The notes: generated from the sequence alone by a model not told the origin. A stretch of DNA of 48,075 bases from Myxococcales bacterium (GCA_019634385.1 JAHQVK010000179.1:1-48075), one strand, 5' to 3'. Positions 17,920 through 27,487 are shown, counted from the first letter of the stretch. Translations and numbers: made by a program.

Positions 17920-19185
17920 TTGGACGTATTCCATGACTGGGCTCTGCCTGAGCCGAATCTGTATGATGACTTCGATCCGCCTGCTTCTCGGAGGCCCCTC
18001 CGTCCCTCAGCGATAGGTAGCCTCCTCGCGAGTCCTAAGTCGGGTACTTGGTTATGGAATCCACACCGACCTTTAAGACCGCCCCTAACGTCGTCACCGC
18101 GTAGGGAGGAGGATCAACGAGGAGTTGGCGCCGCGCAGGGAGAAGTACAACGGCCTCAGATTGAGACGTCCGAAGTTGGTCGTGAACGCCAGAGAGAATT
18201 TGCCTCCCAAGCGTACGAATGTGATAATCGTGGCAAATTGTTAGATGAACTATTTGGTCACTTGTGGACCATGGCGCCAGCTATCCCATGGCCAAAGCCA
18301 GAAAGCCCCCGGTCCCAGCTTATGTCTTGCTGGGTTGAAGATGAGCAGCAAGGACGAAAGATCCCCCTAGAAGGCCATCTAACAACCGAAAATCATAAGG
18401 AGCTTCTAATCCTTGTGCATGGGTTAGGGGGGAGCCTAGACAGTCCTTATTTACTGAGAGCCGCGCAATGCGCACATCACGTGGGCCTGGATAGCCTCCG
18501 TATATCCCTGCGCGGAGCAGACCGAAAGGGATTTGATATATACCATGCTGGTCTAGTAGACGATCTATCTGCGTTTCTCCAAGCACCAGAGCTGAATCGC
18601 TTCGAACGAATATACATTGTTGGCTATTCACTCGGAGGACATATGGTCCTACGCTGGTCCTTAGCGCCTACCAACCCTCGTGTGGCTGCGGTTGCCGCTG
18701 TTGGCTCTCCCTTGGATCTTACTCGCGGAGCGGCTGCGCTCGATCGGCGTAGAATATGGGGATATAGATGGTATATACTACACAGTCTTAAAGAGATATA
18801 TATATCCTGGGCAAAAAGACATCCGGTTCCTACACCTGCTTCGGTGATCAAGCGAGTGAGTACCATTAGGCAATACGACCAACTCACTGTAGTACCCCGC
18901 TTCGGTTTCGGTTCGGTTGATGAATATTATCAAAGCCAGTCCGTTGGACGTCACCTACCATCACTGCAGCTTCCTGCCTTGTATGTTGGTAGCCGATGGG
19001 ATCCTATCGTTCCTTGGAATACCATTAAGACCTCGGTTGATGCCCACTCAAAGAATCTAACGGTGCAAATGCTCAACACCGGAGGTCATGTGGCTTTCCC
19101 CTCTGATATCAATTTAGGTTATGGCGAGGCCCACGGGCTGGAAGCACAAGTGATTCATTGGATGCGTCAGCAATCTGACTTTTAA
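17920..19185 (+). CDS. YheT-family alpha/beta hydrolase
   Basis: 421 residues from TTG 17920, preceded by AGGGGGAGG. Residues 1-110 are a low-complexity, poorly conserved extension. The hydrolase core begins near residue 140: oxyanion motif HGLGG (167-171), nucleophile elbow GYSLGGH with Ser237, a likely acid Asp361 in GSRWDPIVPW and His390 in TGGHVAFP. The triad is complete. YheT/ABHD1-3-type enzymes are esterases or lipases of unknown substrate. The long N-terminal extension is unusual, and its start is uncertain because no ATG lies close by. It is a single gene, with the Spy-like gene 113 bp downstream. Confidence 0.85.
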   Translation: MDVFHDWALPEPNLYDDFDPPASRRPLRPSAIGSLLASPKSGTWLWNPHRPLRPPLTSSPRREEDQRGVGAAQGEVQRPQIETSEVGRERQREFASQAYECDNRGKLLDELFGHLWTMAPAIPWPKPESPRSQLMSCWVEDEQQGRKIPLEGHLTTENHKELLILVHGLGGSLDSPYLLRAAQCAHHVGLDSLRISLRGADRKGFDIYHAGLVDDLSAFLQAPELNRFERIYIVGYSLGGHMVLRWSLAPTNPRVAAVAAVGSPLDLTRGAAALDRRRIWGYRWYILHSLKEIYISWAKRHPVPTPASVIKRVSTIRQYDQLTVVPRFGFGSVDEYYQSQSVGRHLPSLQLPALYVGSRWDPIVPWNTIKTSVDAHSKNLTVQMLNTGGHVAFPSDINLGYGEAHGLEAQVIHWMRQQSDF

Positions 19186-19301
19186 CACAATCTTAACAAA
19201 ACTCAACCATCTTTTACCATTTGCACAAACACCGCTGACACAAACACTCCAGACTGCACCCATCGCCAACAAACATGGCGACCTAAGAAAGGAATCTATT
19301 G

Positions 19302-19829
19302 ATGCGTACTATCACATTTCCGACCTTCGTTCGCCCACCTTTGCGTATAGCCTTCATCACTACTATACTTTTGGGGCTTGTCTGTGGGCCAATTATCCAT
19401 GCAGAAGCTCACGATCACGGTCGTCGTGGCCATCGCCTCCATCATGGCAAGCGGCACGGTGGTATGGGCGGCCACCTCCTACACATGTTTGCCAAACTTG
19501 ATCTGACAGAAACTCAAGAACAGGAGCTACGGGAGATTCAGGCCGAACTGAAACAAACCCGTAAAGACCTTCATAGCGGTATGCGTCAAGATCTAGATAG
19601 TGTGACCGCCGAACTTAGTGGCACTGCGCCCAATCGGGAACAACTACTCAGCATGATCGACAACCGAATCACCCATATGCGTACGTTGGCCCGAGAGACC
19701 CTCAACAAGGCTCTCGACTTTCAAGCCACTTTATCCAACGAGCAAAAAGAAGAACTTGCAAAGTTGCTCACCCGTCGTGCCGAGCGATTGAAAGACCGGT
19801 TGAAAGACCGATCCCCACCCAAACAATAA
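19302..19829 (+). CDS. Spy/CpxP-like periplasmic protein
   Basis: 175 residues from the ATG at 19302, with an AAAGGAA ribosome site upstream. A signal peptide (IAFITTILLGLVCGPIIHAEA) precedes a His/Gly-rich stretch (HDHGRRGHRLHHGKRHGGMGGH), which may bind metal. The remainder is helical with two LTxxQ-type motifs (DLTETQEQELREI, TLSNEQKEEL), the hallmark of Spy/CpxP/CnrX-type chaperones and metal sensors. It probably acts in the periplasm as a stress chaperone or metal sensor. No CpxRA-type regulator or ECF sigma factor is adjacent. Confidence 0.78.
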   Translation: MRTITFPTFVRPPLRIAFITTILLGLVCGPIIHAEAHDHGRRGHRLHHGKRHGGMGGHLLHMFAKLDLTETQEQELREIQAELKQTRKDLHSGMRQDLDSVTAELSGTAPNREQLLSMIDNRITHMRTLARETLNKALDFQATLSNEQKEELAKLLTRRAERLKDRLKDRSPPKQ

Positions 19830-19850
19830 GCTGTTCTACATTGTATCTTT

Positions 19851-19899
19851 AAGGTCGGCGCGGAACTATTGGGATGTAGCGATAGATCGCGCCCGACTT
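19851..19899. terminator. Possible hairpin terminator after the Spy-like gene
   Basis: The arms AAGGTCGGCGCG (19851-19862) and CGCGCCCGACTT (19888-19899) pair with two mismatches and end in a short T run. AAGGCT-ATTCA-AGAGCCTT follows near 19913. Evidence for termination is modest. The rest of 19830-20210 holds miniature element copy 4 and no gene. Confidence 0.35.
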
Positions 19900-20031
19900 T
19901 GAGAACGATCTTAAGGCTATTCAAGAGCCTTCTACGAAGTAGCGGTGTTAATAAACTCGCTACAGAACAGGAATTTTCTCGGTATTCGGGTCCTGACTCC
20001 TGACCTATTCGAATATAGTACACGAGCGGCC

Positions 20032-20141
20032 TACAGCAGAAATCACTTGGGTTGAACCCAAGTTCCTGCTCCTACGCCGGGCTATGCCCCGCTGCGCGAC
20101 CACTTGTTGATGCTTACAGAATCATCAAGTGGTCTTTGCTA
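20032..20141 (-). mobile_element. TA-bounded miniature palindromic element, copy 4
   Basis: Reverse orientation, between two convergent genes. It reads TACAGCAGAAATCACTTGGG, the ACTTGGGTTGAACCCAAGT palindrome, GCCGGGCTATGCCCCGC, the hairpin GACCACTTGTTGATGC / GAATCATCAAGTGGTC, and TTTGCTA at the right end. Terminal repeats are nearly intact. Confidence 0.85.
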
Positions 20142-20210
20142 TGACATCGGCTTGACATCGGCTTGTCACCGACTCACCACAACCAGGGTATCGGACATAG
20201 TTTGACCAGT

Positions 20211-23200
20211 CTAAGCTCTGCGATACATCTGTGTGAACAAGAGCAGTAGGACTACTAGGCTCCCAACACAGACATAGACAAGCCCCATCGACCACTGGTT
20301 CCTAGAACTAGCGATCGGAAAAGGCACTGCCGATCCATCACCAAGCACAAGTAAACCAGCCCAGGCAGCGTCCGGAGCTCCCCGAGCGATGGCCTGGATA
20401 TAAGCTTGTTGTACGGCAGCATCAACCGACAGTCCTCGGTTCAAATGCTTGTAAAATGGTTCAAAAAACTCTACGGCATCCGAATCTCGCAACGGCCACA
20501 AACTCCCGACCACAGCCACCGCACCAGCCACAAAAAATGCCCTTGCAAAGCCTAAGATACCGTCACCCCGTAGCAATCTATCCGATGCTGTTCGACAACC
20601 AGGCAGCACCACCACTCGATCGCGGAGATTCAGATCCCCTATTTCCCGTGGCTGCAGCAAACCATCTTGGCCAGGAGCTCCCGGAGCCAACATAACAGCA
20701 GACAGCTCTGGGCGGCGAACATCAATCACCGCTTCCGCATCGAGATGAAGCACAGCATACTCGTCCGGCGTCTCTGTTTTGAGGGCTTGTTCACTCGCAT
20801 CCTTGCCGAGAAGTAAACGAGTTTGGGCCCCAATAGTACCGATCAGCTGATTAGCTTCTTGACTGTCAAACGGGAATGCACCGGAGGACAGCAATCCATT
20901 GTCGATCCTCGATTCCTCCCCCGTGGTCTGCATCATCGATTCCCCACCGTGCCGGGTTGGATCCACAAACGCCCATACCTTCCTAGAGGCCGGGGAATGG
21001 GGAGAATGGCGCAAGCCAGCCCAAATAGTGGCTGAAGACACAACCGACAACCGATAGCGCTGCCCCAGGGGCATACCTTGGGCATCTCGTAATGCGGCAA
21101 ACGGCAGCTGGTCGAGCCGTCCATCAGGCACAATCACTAGTTGGGAGATCCCCGGCGGAAGCCTCGCTAAGCCTTCCTTCAGCAAGTGCTCATACAATTC
21201 TTTTGCCGGTGCTACCACCGACCCTTTTCCGTTCAAAAACTGTCTTGAAAATGGAGGTATAGCCGCCTCCAACTTCATTCGATCCCAGATCCGGACCAAT
21301 CCCACATCAGCGTGAGTCACAACCATAAGCCAGGCGCCTCCGCCAAAGTCCCCAAACAAATTTTCCCAAAGCCCAATCTGAAATGACAGAAGTGCTTCAT
21401 CTGGTCCTAACCACTGCTGGACTTCGCTCAGACTTGCAAAAGCCTGGGGTATACTCCGTTCAAGTGCAGAGGCCGGAGTACCCACCTGATCGCGGAGAAG
21501 CGCTTCTTTCGCTTCCTCTGCTTCGAGAGCTTCCTCCAACGGGATACGATCGGAAGCAGCGAGTGACGGCTGAAGAAGATCGCGATGGAAACGAGAAATA
21601 GTAGTGAGCACTTGTTCTCGTTCAGCAAACCGATTCGGGGCAACTTCGGTTCCCTTAGGAAAGCGGTGAAGCCGCTCAAGAAGAAACCGCGCACGCAGGC
21701 GCTCAGTGATCACAAATGCCTCTTGAAGATATTCAAGATGGCCCTGTTGCTCATAAGCAACAAGCAAGTCACCCGACAATCGATAATAGTCGCCGGCCCA
21801 GTGGGAGAACAAATCCGCTCGCCCCTCCTGACTCAGTTGTAGTTCGCGATAGATTTCGATCGCGTCCAGGGATCGAAGGCCGTCAGTAACCCCTTGAGCA
21901 ACATCTCCGGCTCGAAATCGAGCCCTAGCCCGCTCTCGCCATGCATAGGCCACAAGTCCGGAGGCCCCCAATCTCTCCAGCAACGGAACGGCCTTCGCAA
22001 CCTGAGCCTCCGCTTCCGATGGCGCTTCATTGGCCAGCAGCGTAGATAGTTGCCACCGGCATTTCACTTGATATTCAAGGTCTTTCACCTCTTCCGCAAC
22101 AACTATGCAACGTTCTAAGTGAACTATGGCTTGGATAGCTTTCGACGGATAATGAGTAATCAGCCGAGCAATCAACGCGCGAGAAGCTGCTTCCGAAGCC
22201 CCGTGCCCCACCTCTAAAGCAGTCTTCAAGGCTAGTTCTGCCGCTTCCAGAACCCGTTGACGATCTTGGGGGCGGGGCCGCACAAGACGCTGCTCAAGCA
22301 AGCTGCTCGCGATATTGTATCGAACAATAGCCAAATGCTCCGAGCTAGGGTGGGTTTGTAGACGTTGTTCCAATTCGCGATACCGTCGGAGGGCTGACTT
22401 GTACCGTCCTAACCCATGGGATATATCACCCATGAGTAGCAAGATATCTTGCCTAAGAGCAGCAGGGACACCATCTAAGTCATCTGTTCCCTCAAGGACC
22501 AGCAAGGCCGCGCGTAAATCACTACCACTTTGGTTGATAAATCTCGCCCGTGTCAGCGCAGCTTGAGCAAGAAGTGTGGACTCGTCCAAACGATCAGCAA
22601 TGGCTTCCATATGGGACAGCTGGATTTCAGCCTTCGCTGTATCCCTGCTCTTCAGCCACCAAAAAGCTAAATCCGCCCGAACATCCATCTCTCCCCGAGG
22701 GTTCGCTTGTTTGTGGAAAGCCTCCGCTGCTGCTTGGTAATATATCGGAACTTCGGGGTCATCCAGTGCCTCTGCGAGTGTCCCTAACACCATCATCAAC
22801 CAGGGTGTTTCTGGATATTGATCCCACAATTCCGTTAGTCGGTCTTTCGCTAAAAGCTGCAGGACTTCATCCTCACCAGACACCCCTAAAAAGCAACGAA
22901 AGCCTTCCTCGGATAAGGGAGCGCTTCTAACTTTTTTTTCACACTCAGTAAATGGAGTATCAGCCTCCATCGGGGATATTTCGGCAGGCGAAGCCTTCAC
23001 CAGGGAGGCCTCCAAAGACAACCCGAGGAGAACACAGCAACCACTACTAACTAATAAGTATCTCACAAGCTTAACATAAAGGTATCTTTGGTACCTTCCC
23101 GAATTCCACAGCTGGGGCACATGGATCCACAGATGTTTGCGTGCACTCTCAACGGCCCCGCTCTTCAACTCAAGCGCTCCGCGGACATGCTCGCTCCCCA

Positions 23201-23213
23201 TGTAGGAACGCAT
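20211..23213 (-). CDS. TPR-CHAT protein, C-terminally membrane-anchored, catalytic His missing
   Basis: 1000 residues from ATG 23213 (a TTG at 23231 adds six). A hydrophobic segment (YLLVSSGCCVLLGLSL, ~53-70) may be an uncleaved signal. Residues ~85-480 are helical TPR-like repeats, and ~620-960 form a CHAT domain of the caspase-like C14/C25 clan (VIVPDGRLDQLPFAAL, VVSSATIWA, VVLPGCRTA, GILGFARAFFVAGAVAVVGSLW). Cys ~873 is retained. At the usual HLATHG-type motif the sequence is LHLDAEAVID, so the catalytic His position is Glu. A C-terminal helix (GLVYVCVGSLVVLLLLF) ends in MYRRA, suggesting a tail anchor. It may be an inactive protease used as a scaffold or sensor. It is a single gene. Confidence 0.85.
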   Translation of the reverse strand: MRSYMGSEHVRGALELKSGAVESARKHLWIHVPQLWNSGRYQRYLYVKLVRYLLVSSGCCVLLGLSLEASLVKASPAEISPMEADTPFTECEKKVRSAPLSEEGFRCFLGVSGEDEVLQLLAKDRLTELWDQYPETPWLMMVLGTLAEALDDPEVPIYYQAAAEAFHKQANPRGEMDVRADLAFWWLKSRDTAKAEIQLSHMEAIADRLDESTLLAQAALTRARFINQSGSDLRAALLVLEGTDDLDGVPAALRQDILLLMGDISHGLGRYKSALRRYRELEQRLQTHPSSEHLAIVRYNIASSLLEQRLVRPRPQDRQRVLEAAELALKTALEVGHGASEAASRALIARLITHYPSKAIQAIVHLERCIVVAEEVKDLEYQVKCRWQLSTLLANEAPSEAEAQVAKAVPLLERLGASGLVAYAWRERARARFRAGDVAQGVTDGLRSLDAIEIYRELQLSQEGRADLFSHWAGDYYRLSGDLLVAYEQQGHLEYLQEAFVITERLRARFLLERLHRFPKGTEVAPNRFAEREQVLTTISRFHRDLLQPSLAASDRIPLEEALEAEEAKEALLRDQVGTPASALERSIPQAFASLSEVQQWLGPDEALLSFQIGLWENLFGDFGGGAWLMVVTHADVGLVRIWDRMKLEAAIPPFSRQFLNGKGSVVAPAKELYEHLLKEGLARLPPGISQLVIVPDGRLDQLPFAALRDAQGMPLGQRYRLSVVSSATIWAGLRHSPHSPASRKVWAFVDPTRHGGESMMQTTGEESRIDNGLLSSGAFPFDSQEANQLIGTIGAQTRLLLGKDASEQALKTETPDEYAVLHLDAEAVIDVRRPELSAVMLAPGAPGQDGLLQPREIGDLNLRDRVVVLPGCRTASDRLLRGDGILGFARAFFVAGAVAVVGSLWPLRDSDAVEFFEPFYKHLNRGLSVDAAVQQAYIQAIARGAPDAAWAGLLVLGDGSAVPFPIASSRNQWSMGLVYVCVGSLVVLLLLFTQMYRRA

Positions 23214-23782
23214 AGCCCTGCGTGAGCTCAAAATGATTCGACAGACTTTTATTGTACACGGTCAAAACCTTTTTGTCCCCCGCATATTTTGGTATTGGTA
23301 GCCATAGCATTGTGAAAGAGATTGAAGACAAAGCTGCAAAATATGACACTCAGCCTTTCACGTTCTGTCCACTCTGTCGCCTATCTTGAGTATCAACCAC
23401 TGAGCCTTTCGGAGGGTTTGCTTTTTATCTCCAGGCTCCTTCGAAGAATGCTCCCCCCTACGGCTAAGGAGAGTGGTCGCTAGCAAGAACACCCAACCCC
23501 AACTCGACTAAGCCGTAGAACATTCAGACGTGAGTGACCGGCGATATGGAACTTCATATGTAAGCATCACATATAGCACTAAAAGATATTTGTTCCTCGA
23601 TTATTTATATTCCGAACTCATCTCAACCTTCATCTATCTCTACAAGCCACACCCAGGATAAGATGCTTGGCCAGCTACGGTATAACTTTCGCGTCGGCAC
23701 CAAAATCAAAAGAGACACCGTTCGACTGTAGGTATTCAGCCAAATGCCTTACTCAAAAGAATATTCGGCAAAACCTACAAAG

Positions 23783-23964
23783 ACTAGCAGGCCATCGGAG
23801 AAGTGGGATAGGTGATCCGCGAAGTATCTTTTCCGTGCAACGCTCTGGATGAAGAGGGCGCATACCGGGCGTATGCAACCGATGAAAGGCGAAGCCGGTC
23901 CAGACGTTCCACGGAAAAAGGACCCGCAAAGCGCCTAACTCACTTTTCCGATGGCCTGCTAGTG
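23783..23964. repeat. 182-bp imperfect long inverted repeat
   Basis: The outer arms ACTAGCAGGCCATCGGAG and, reversed on the other side, CCGATGGCCTGCTAGT match almost perfectly. Pairing continues inward through GAAGTGxxxTAGG, TTTTCCGTG.AACG.TCTGGA and CATCGG/CCGATG to a central hairpin GCATAC-CGGGC-GTATGC. Arms are about 75-80 bp. There is no open frame of note. It may be a further miniature transposable element or a structured RNA. The rest of 23214-24857 holds miniature element copies 5 and 6 and no supported gene. Confidence 0.65.
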
Positions 23965-24039
23965 AGCAGGTAGATCTCAAGAAAGCCTTGAGGACTATGG
24001 GCGTTAATTTTGGTGAATATCCACTTATCAGCACTCAAG

Positions 24040-24153
24040 TACAGTAAAGACCACTTGAATTGATTCTGTAAGAATCACCAAGGGGTCGCGCAGCGGGGCT
24101 ATGGCCCGCGTAGAAGCAGGAGCTTGGGTTCAACCCAAGTGATTTCTGCTGTA
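24040..24153 (+). mobile_element. TA-bounded miniature palindromic element, copy 5
   Basis: TACAGTAAAGACCACTTG at the left, GTGATTTCTGCTGTA at the right, with GCGGGGCTATGGCCCGC and CTTGGGTTCAACCCAAG inside. The right arm of the first hairpin (ACCAAGGGGTC) has begun to diverge from the left arm. Confidence 0.85.
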
Positions 24154-24507
24154 GAGGCCACTTCCCCTCCCAATCCGCTATTTCACGGACTGAGGCACAT
24201 AGCCTCCCGACTGGTAGATGGGGCCAAAGTGGGGAGCATCCGTAGCGCCATAAATCGTTCAACACAAGTAATATCCAATACTCTTATTATATATATCACT
24301 CTCCTTGTAGATAACAACAAGACACCTCATTCGAATTGGATAACTATCACCGAAAGCTGGTTAAAAGCCTCATCTTTCCCTGATCCTTCTATACCCTATC
24401 CGACCCAGGGCCGCCGCATGAACGCAGCAGCGTTCACTCACATGTTGATACGATCATCACCCAGGACCTAAAAGACTCCCCATCTATAGCCATCGGCATC
24501 AAAGTGT

Positions 24508-24622
24508 TACAGCAAAGACCACCTGAATTGATTCTGTAAGAATCAGTTCAGGTGGTCGCGCAGCGGGGCATAGCCCCGCTGCGAAGCTCTACTTGGGTTC
24601 ACCCCAAGTCCTTTCTGCTGTA
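24508..24622 (+). mobile_element. TA-bounded miniature palindromic element, copy 6
   Basis: TACAGCAAAGACCACCTGAA at the left and CTTTCTGCTGTA at the right. First-hairpin arms are CCACCTGAA and TTCAGGTGG, so relative to CCACTTG/CAAGTGG both arms changed in a compatible way. The middle segment is a longer perfect stem, GCAGCGGGGC-ATA-GCCCCGCTGC. The third palindrome is ACTTGGGTTCACCCCAAGT. Confidence 0.87.
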
Positions 24623-24857
24623 TCCCGGTTAGTATTCGGGACCGATCTATTTGTCACCTCTACAGAGAAAATGACTCGGCTGAGTATCAATCACATCTCA
24701 GAGTACAACAATCTCCCCGAACCGCTAGCGAGCTAACTATGGTCTTGAACAAGACCCACCTCAATTTACACCAGCAGCTCAAAACGTTGTTCAACCCACC
24801 ACCCGTTGTTTCCATAAACAGCTGAGTTACTTCAATTTAACAGTCAACATTGCCTAT

Positions 24858-25805
24858 CTAAAAACCAGTAGGCATCAGATCCGCCATGGTCTCTTCGCTC
24901 TGTAGCCTGCAGCAACGGTCGGTTGAGTTGAACATCGGCCATGGGTAGGCAGACGACACTCGCCATCCACAGGCTTCTTCCACCAACTCACGATAGGCGT
25001 TGAGTGCAGCGTGTTGTGGATGTCTTGCCGGTGCCTTAGCCCATCGATGTTGCAGCAACTGATCTATTGGGGCATTACCACATCGTTCGCCCATTCCCAG
25101 CATAGTACCGTGAATCCGATCTGCTCCTGCTGCTTCCGCGGCCAAGCTGCACGCCACTGCCAAACCTCGGTCGTTGTGCCCATGCCAATCGAGAGCTACC
25201 GATTCTCCCTTTTGGGTCACCAGGTTTCGAACAAACCGAACAATATTGGCAGCCCCCACTGGAGTTGTGTACCCCACTGTATCACACAGCACCAATCGCC
25301 TCACCCCAAGGTCAATGGCGTGCCCAAACAGGCGGGCCAAATCTTCCGGCCGAGAGCGCGTAGTGTCTTCAGTCACAAAAGCTAGACGAAGCTGATGACG
25401 GTGGGCAAAGGCCACTGCACATTCCAAGTGACGCAGCAGGTCGTCTAGCGACCACCCTTCCGTAAAACAACGAATCGGTGACGTGCCTAGAAAAGCGTAG
25501 ACTTCGAGCTCAATCCCCACCTTTTGTACGATCTCCACCACCGGACGAAGATCCTCCACCTTGGTTCGGGCCGCACAATGAGGCTGAAGCGGTAACCGTT
25601 CGGTCGCGATCCGCTCGAGGAGCTCGGTCACATCCCGCGCCTGAGCGTCATTGCTCGCGGGTAACCCTAATGACACCGCATTCAACCCTAGTTCCGCCAT
25701 CAACCGAACCGCCGCCATTTTGTCCTGCAGGCTGGGTTGGTGAATCGAAGGCGACTGCAGTCCGTCTCGGAGAGTCTCGTCATTCAACTCTACACGTTCA
25801 CGCAT
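24858..25805 (-). CDS. HMGL-like lyase/synthase (2-isopropylmalate synthase-type TIM barrel)
   Basis: 315 residues. LNDETLRDGLQSP near the N-terminus, DWHGHNDRGLAVA (metal-binding His pair, ~206-218) and GMGERCGNAPID (~238-249) define the DRE-TIM metallolyase family, which includes 2-isopropylmalate, homocitrate and citramalate synthases and HMG-CoA lyase. The enzyme would join or cleave an acyl-CoA and a 2-oxo acid. The barrel is complete, but where family members usually continue with a FxxxxGxH-type segment the sequence reads YPWPMFNSTDRCCRLQ and stops, with no LeuA regulatory domain. It may be truncated or a divergent short form. No leucine or lysine pathway genes are adjacent. Confidence 0.78.
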   Translation of the reverse strand: MRERVELNDETLRDGLQSPSIHQPSLQDKMAAVRLMAELGLNAVSLGLPASNDAQARDVTELLERIATERLPLQPHCAARTKVEDLRPVVEIVQKVGIELEVYAFLGTSPIRCFTEGWSLDDLLRHLECAVAFAHRHQLRLAFVTEDTTRSRPEDLARLFGHAIDLGVRRLVLCDTVGYTTPVGAANIVRFVRNLVTQKGESVALDWHGHNDRGLAVACSLAAEAAGADRIHGTMLGMGERCGNAPIDQLLQHRWAKAPARHPQHAALNAYRELVEEACGWRVSSAYPWPMFNSTDRCCRLQSEETMADLMPTGF

Positions 25806-26095
25806 AGCTTCCTAGCAGCAAACGAGAAGGATCATGTACCTCGTCCTCGTCCCGGTATTCTCCACGACATCCCAATCTTACGCTACCCCCCGGCTTACTG
25901 GTCCTGACTGAGTGGAACTTGCTCCCCAGGGTCCTTGGCGCCGTTAAACACACGAACTATCTAAGGCCCCAACAGTCATGGTAGAGCTTCTCAATCAGTC
26001 CGGCTGATCCCCCCTGTTTCTGCGCCCAGGATATCCCCAAGACCCGCGTTACTTTCTTGACCTCGTCCTATCATGGCGCTGATCACAAGCGTCTA

Positions 26096-27484
26096 ATGTG
26101 CGGTGTCGTTGGGATCTGGGGACACCCAGAGGCAGCCAAACTAACGTATCTTGGTCTACACGCGCTTCAACATCGAGGCCAGGAAGCAGCGGGTATCGTC
26201 TCCGCTCACCCAGACCAACCATTTACTCGTCACGTCGGCCGAGGCCTCGTATCTGATATCTTTGGGAAAGATGCACTGGCAAGACTCGATGGCCCTCATG
26301 CGCTCGGTCACGTACGCTATTCAACCACCGGTCTGAGCGAAACCGTGAATGCCCAACCCTTTCGGGTCAAAACCGCCCGAGGCGAACTGGCCCTCGCACA
26401 CAACGGAAATATAGTAAACGAGCAAGAGGTACGCACAGACCTCGAACACCGCGGATCTATTTTTACCACGGGCAGTGATACGGAGGTGCTGCTTCATCTT
26501 CTTGCTCACTCTCGAGCTCCACGGCTGGCTGACCGAATTAGAGAGGCAGCAGCCCAAGTAGAGGGAGCGTATAGTCTGGTGCTCCTCACCGATAGTGCCT
26601 TAGTCGGGGTGCGCGATCCGAGTGGCTACCGTCCACTTTGGCTTGGGAGGGTGGGTGAAGCCTACGTTCTCGTCTCCGAAACTTCGGCCCTAAGCCTTAT
26701 TGAGGGTATCCAGATTCGAGAGATCGAACCCGGAGAAATTGTTACCATCACCGACAAAGGCGTGCACTCTGAGCGCTTAGTTCATGACCCAAACGCCCCC
26801 GCCCAATCATGTATCTTTGAACTAGTATACTTCTCGCGGCCCGATAGTTTTATGTTTGGTCAAAGCGTATACGAGGCACGTTTTGATATGGGTCGCAAGC
26901 TCGCCGCAGAATCTCCAGCAAACGCAGATGTAGTCATTGCGGTACCTGATTCAGGCATTCCAGCGGCCCTCGGCTATGCGGACGCCTCTGGCATTCCATA
27001 TAAGCCAGGTCTTATTCGCAGCCATTATGTTGGTCGAACATTTATTGAGCCGGAGCAATCGATCCGCAACTTCGGAGTAAAACTCAAACTCTCAGCCGTT
27101 CGGGCAGTGCTTGAAGGCAAGCGAGTAGTGGTTGTGGATGACTCGATCGTGCGAGGCACAACCTCACGTAAGATTGTAAAGATTCTTCGAGACGCCGGTG
27201 CTGTTGAGGTCCATATCCGTATATCATCGCCACCCAGCCGTTTTCCCTGCTATTATGGTATCAATACCCCTACCCAAAAGGAACTGATCGCGGCCAAGAA
27301 TTCCGTTGAGGAAGTTGGCGATTACATAACTGCAGATTCTCTTTCATATATATCTTTAGAAGGTCTTCACCAGTCAGTTGGAGATCTATCTATTGGTGAC
27401 CCACATTTCTGTAATGCTTGTTTCTCTGGAAATTATACAGCGGGTGCACCGACAATACGGTCCAGACTCGCGATTGTGCACTAG
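26096..27484 (+). CDS. purF: Amidophosphoribosyltransferase
   Basis: 462 residues from ATG 26096, which places the nucleophile Cys directly after Met (MCGVVGIWG). PurF transfers glutamine-derived ammonia to PRPP, the first committed step of purine synthesis. The glutaminase half includes GHVRYSTTG and AHNGNIVN. The PRTase half has the PRPP loop VVVVDDSIVRGTTSRK. Four Cys at the positions used for a [4Fe-4S] cluster in the B. subtilis-type enzyme are visible (SCIFELVYF, FPCYYGI, and CNAC near the end), so this is the Fe-S form. An upstream in-frame TTG at 26057 would add a 13-residue leader like the propeptide of some Fe-S forms. Confidence 0.96.
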   Translation: MCGVVGIWGHPEAAKLTYLGLHALQHRGQEAAGIVSAHPDQPFTRHVGRGLVSDIFGKDALARLDGPHALGHVRYSTTGLSETVNAQPFRVKTARGELALAHNGNIVNEQEVRTDLEHRGSIFTTGSDTEVLLHLLAHSRAPRLADRIREAAAQVEGAYSLVLLTDSALVGVRDPSGYRPLWLGRVGEAYVLVSETSALSLIEGIQIREIEPGEIVTITDKGVHSERLVHDPNAPAQSCIFELVYFSRPDSFMFGQSVYEARFDMGRKLAAESPANADVVIAVPDSGIPAALGYADASGIPYKPGLIRSHYVGRTFIEPEQSIRNFGVKLKLSAVRAVLEGKRVVVVDDSIVRGTTSRKIVKILRDAGAVEVHIRISSPPSRFPCYYGINTPTQKELIAAKNSVEEVGDYITADSLSYISLEGLHQSVGDLSIGDPHFCNACFSGNYTAGAPTIRSRLAIVH

Positions 27485-27487
27485 CTA

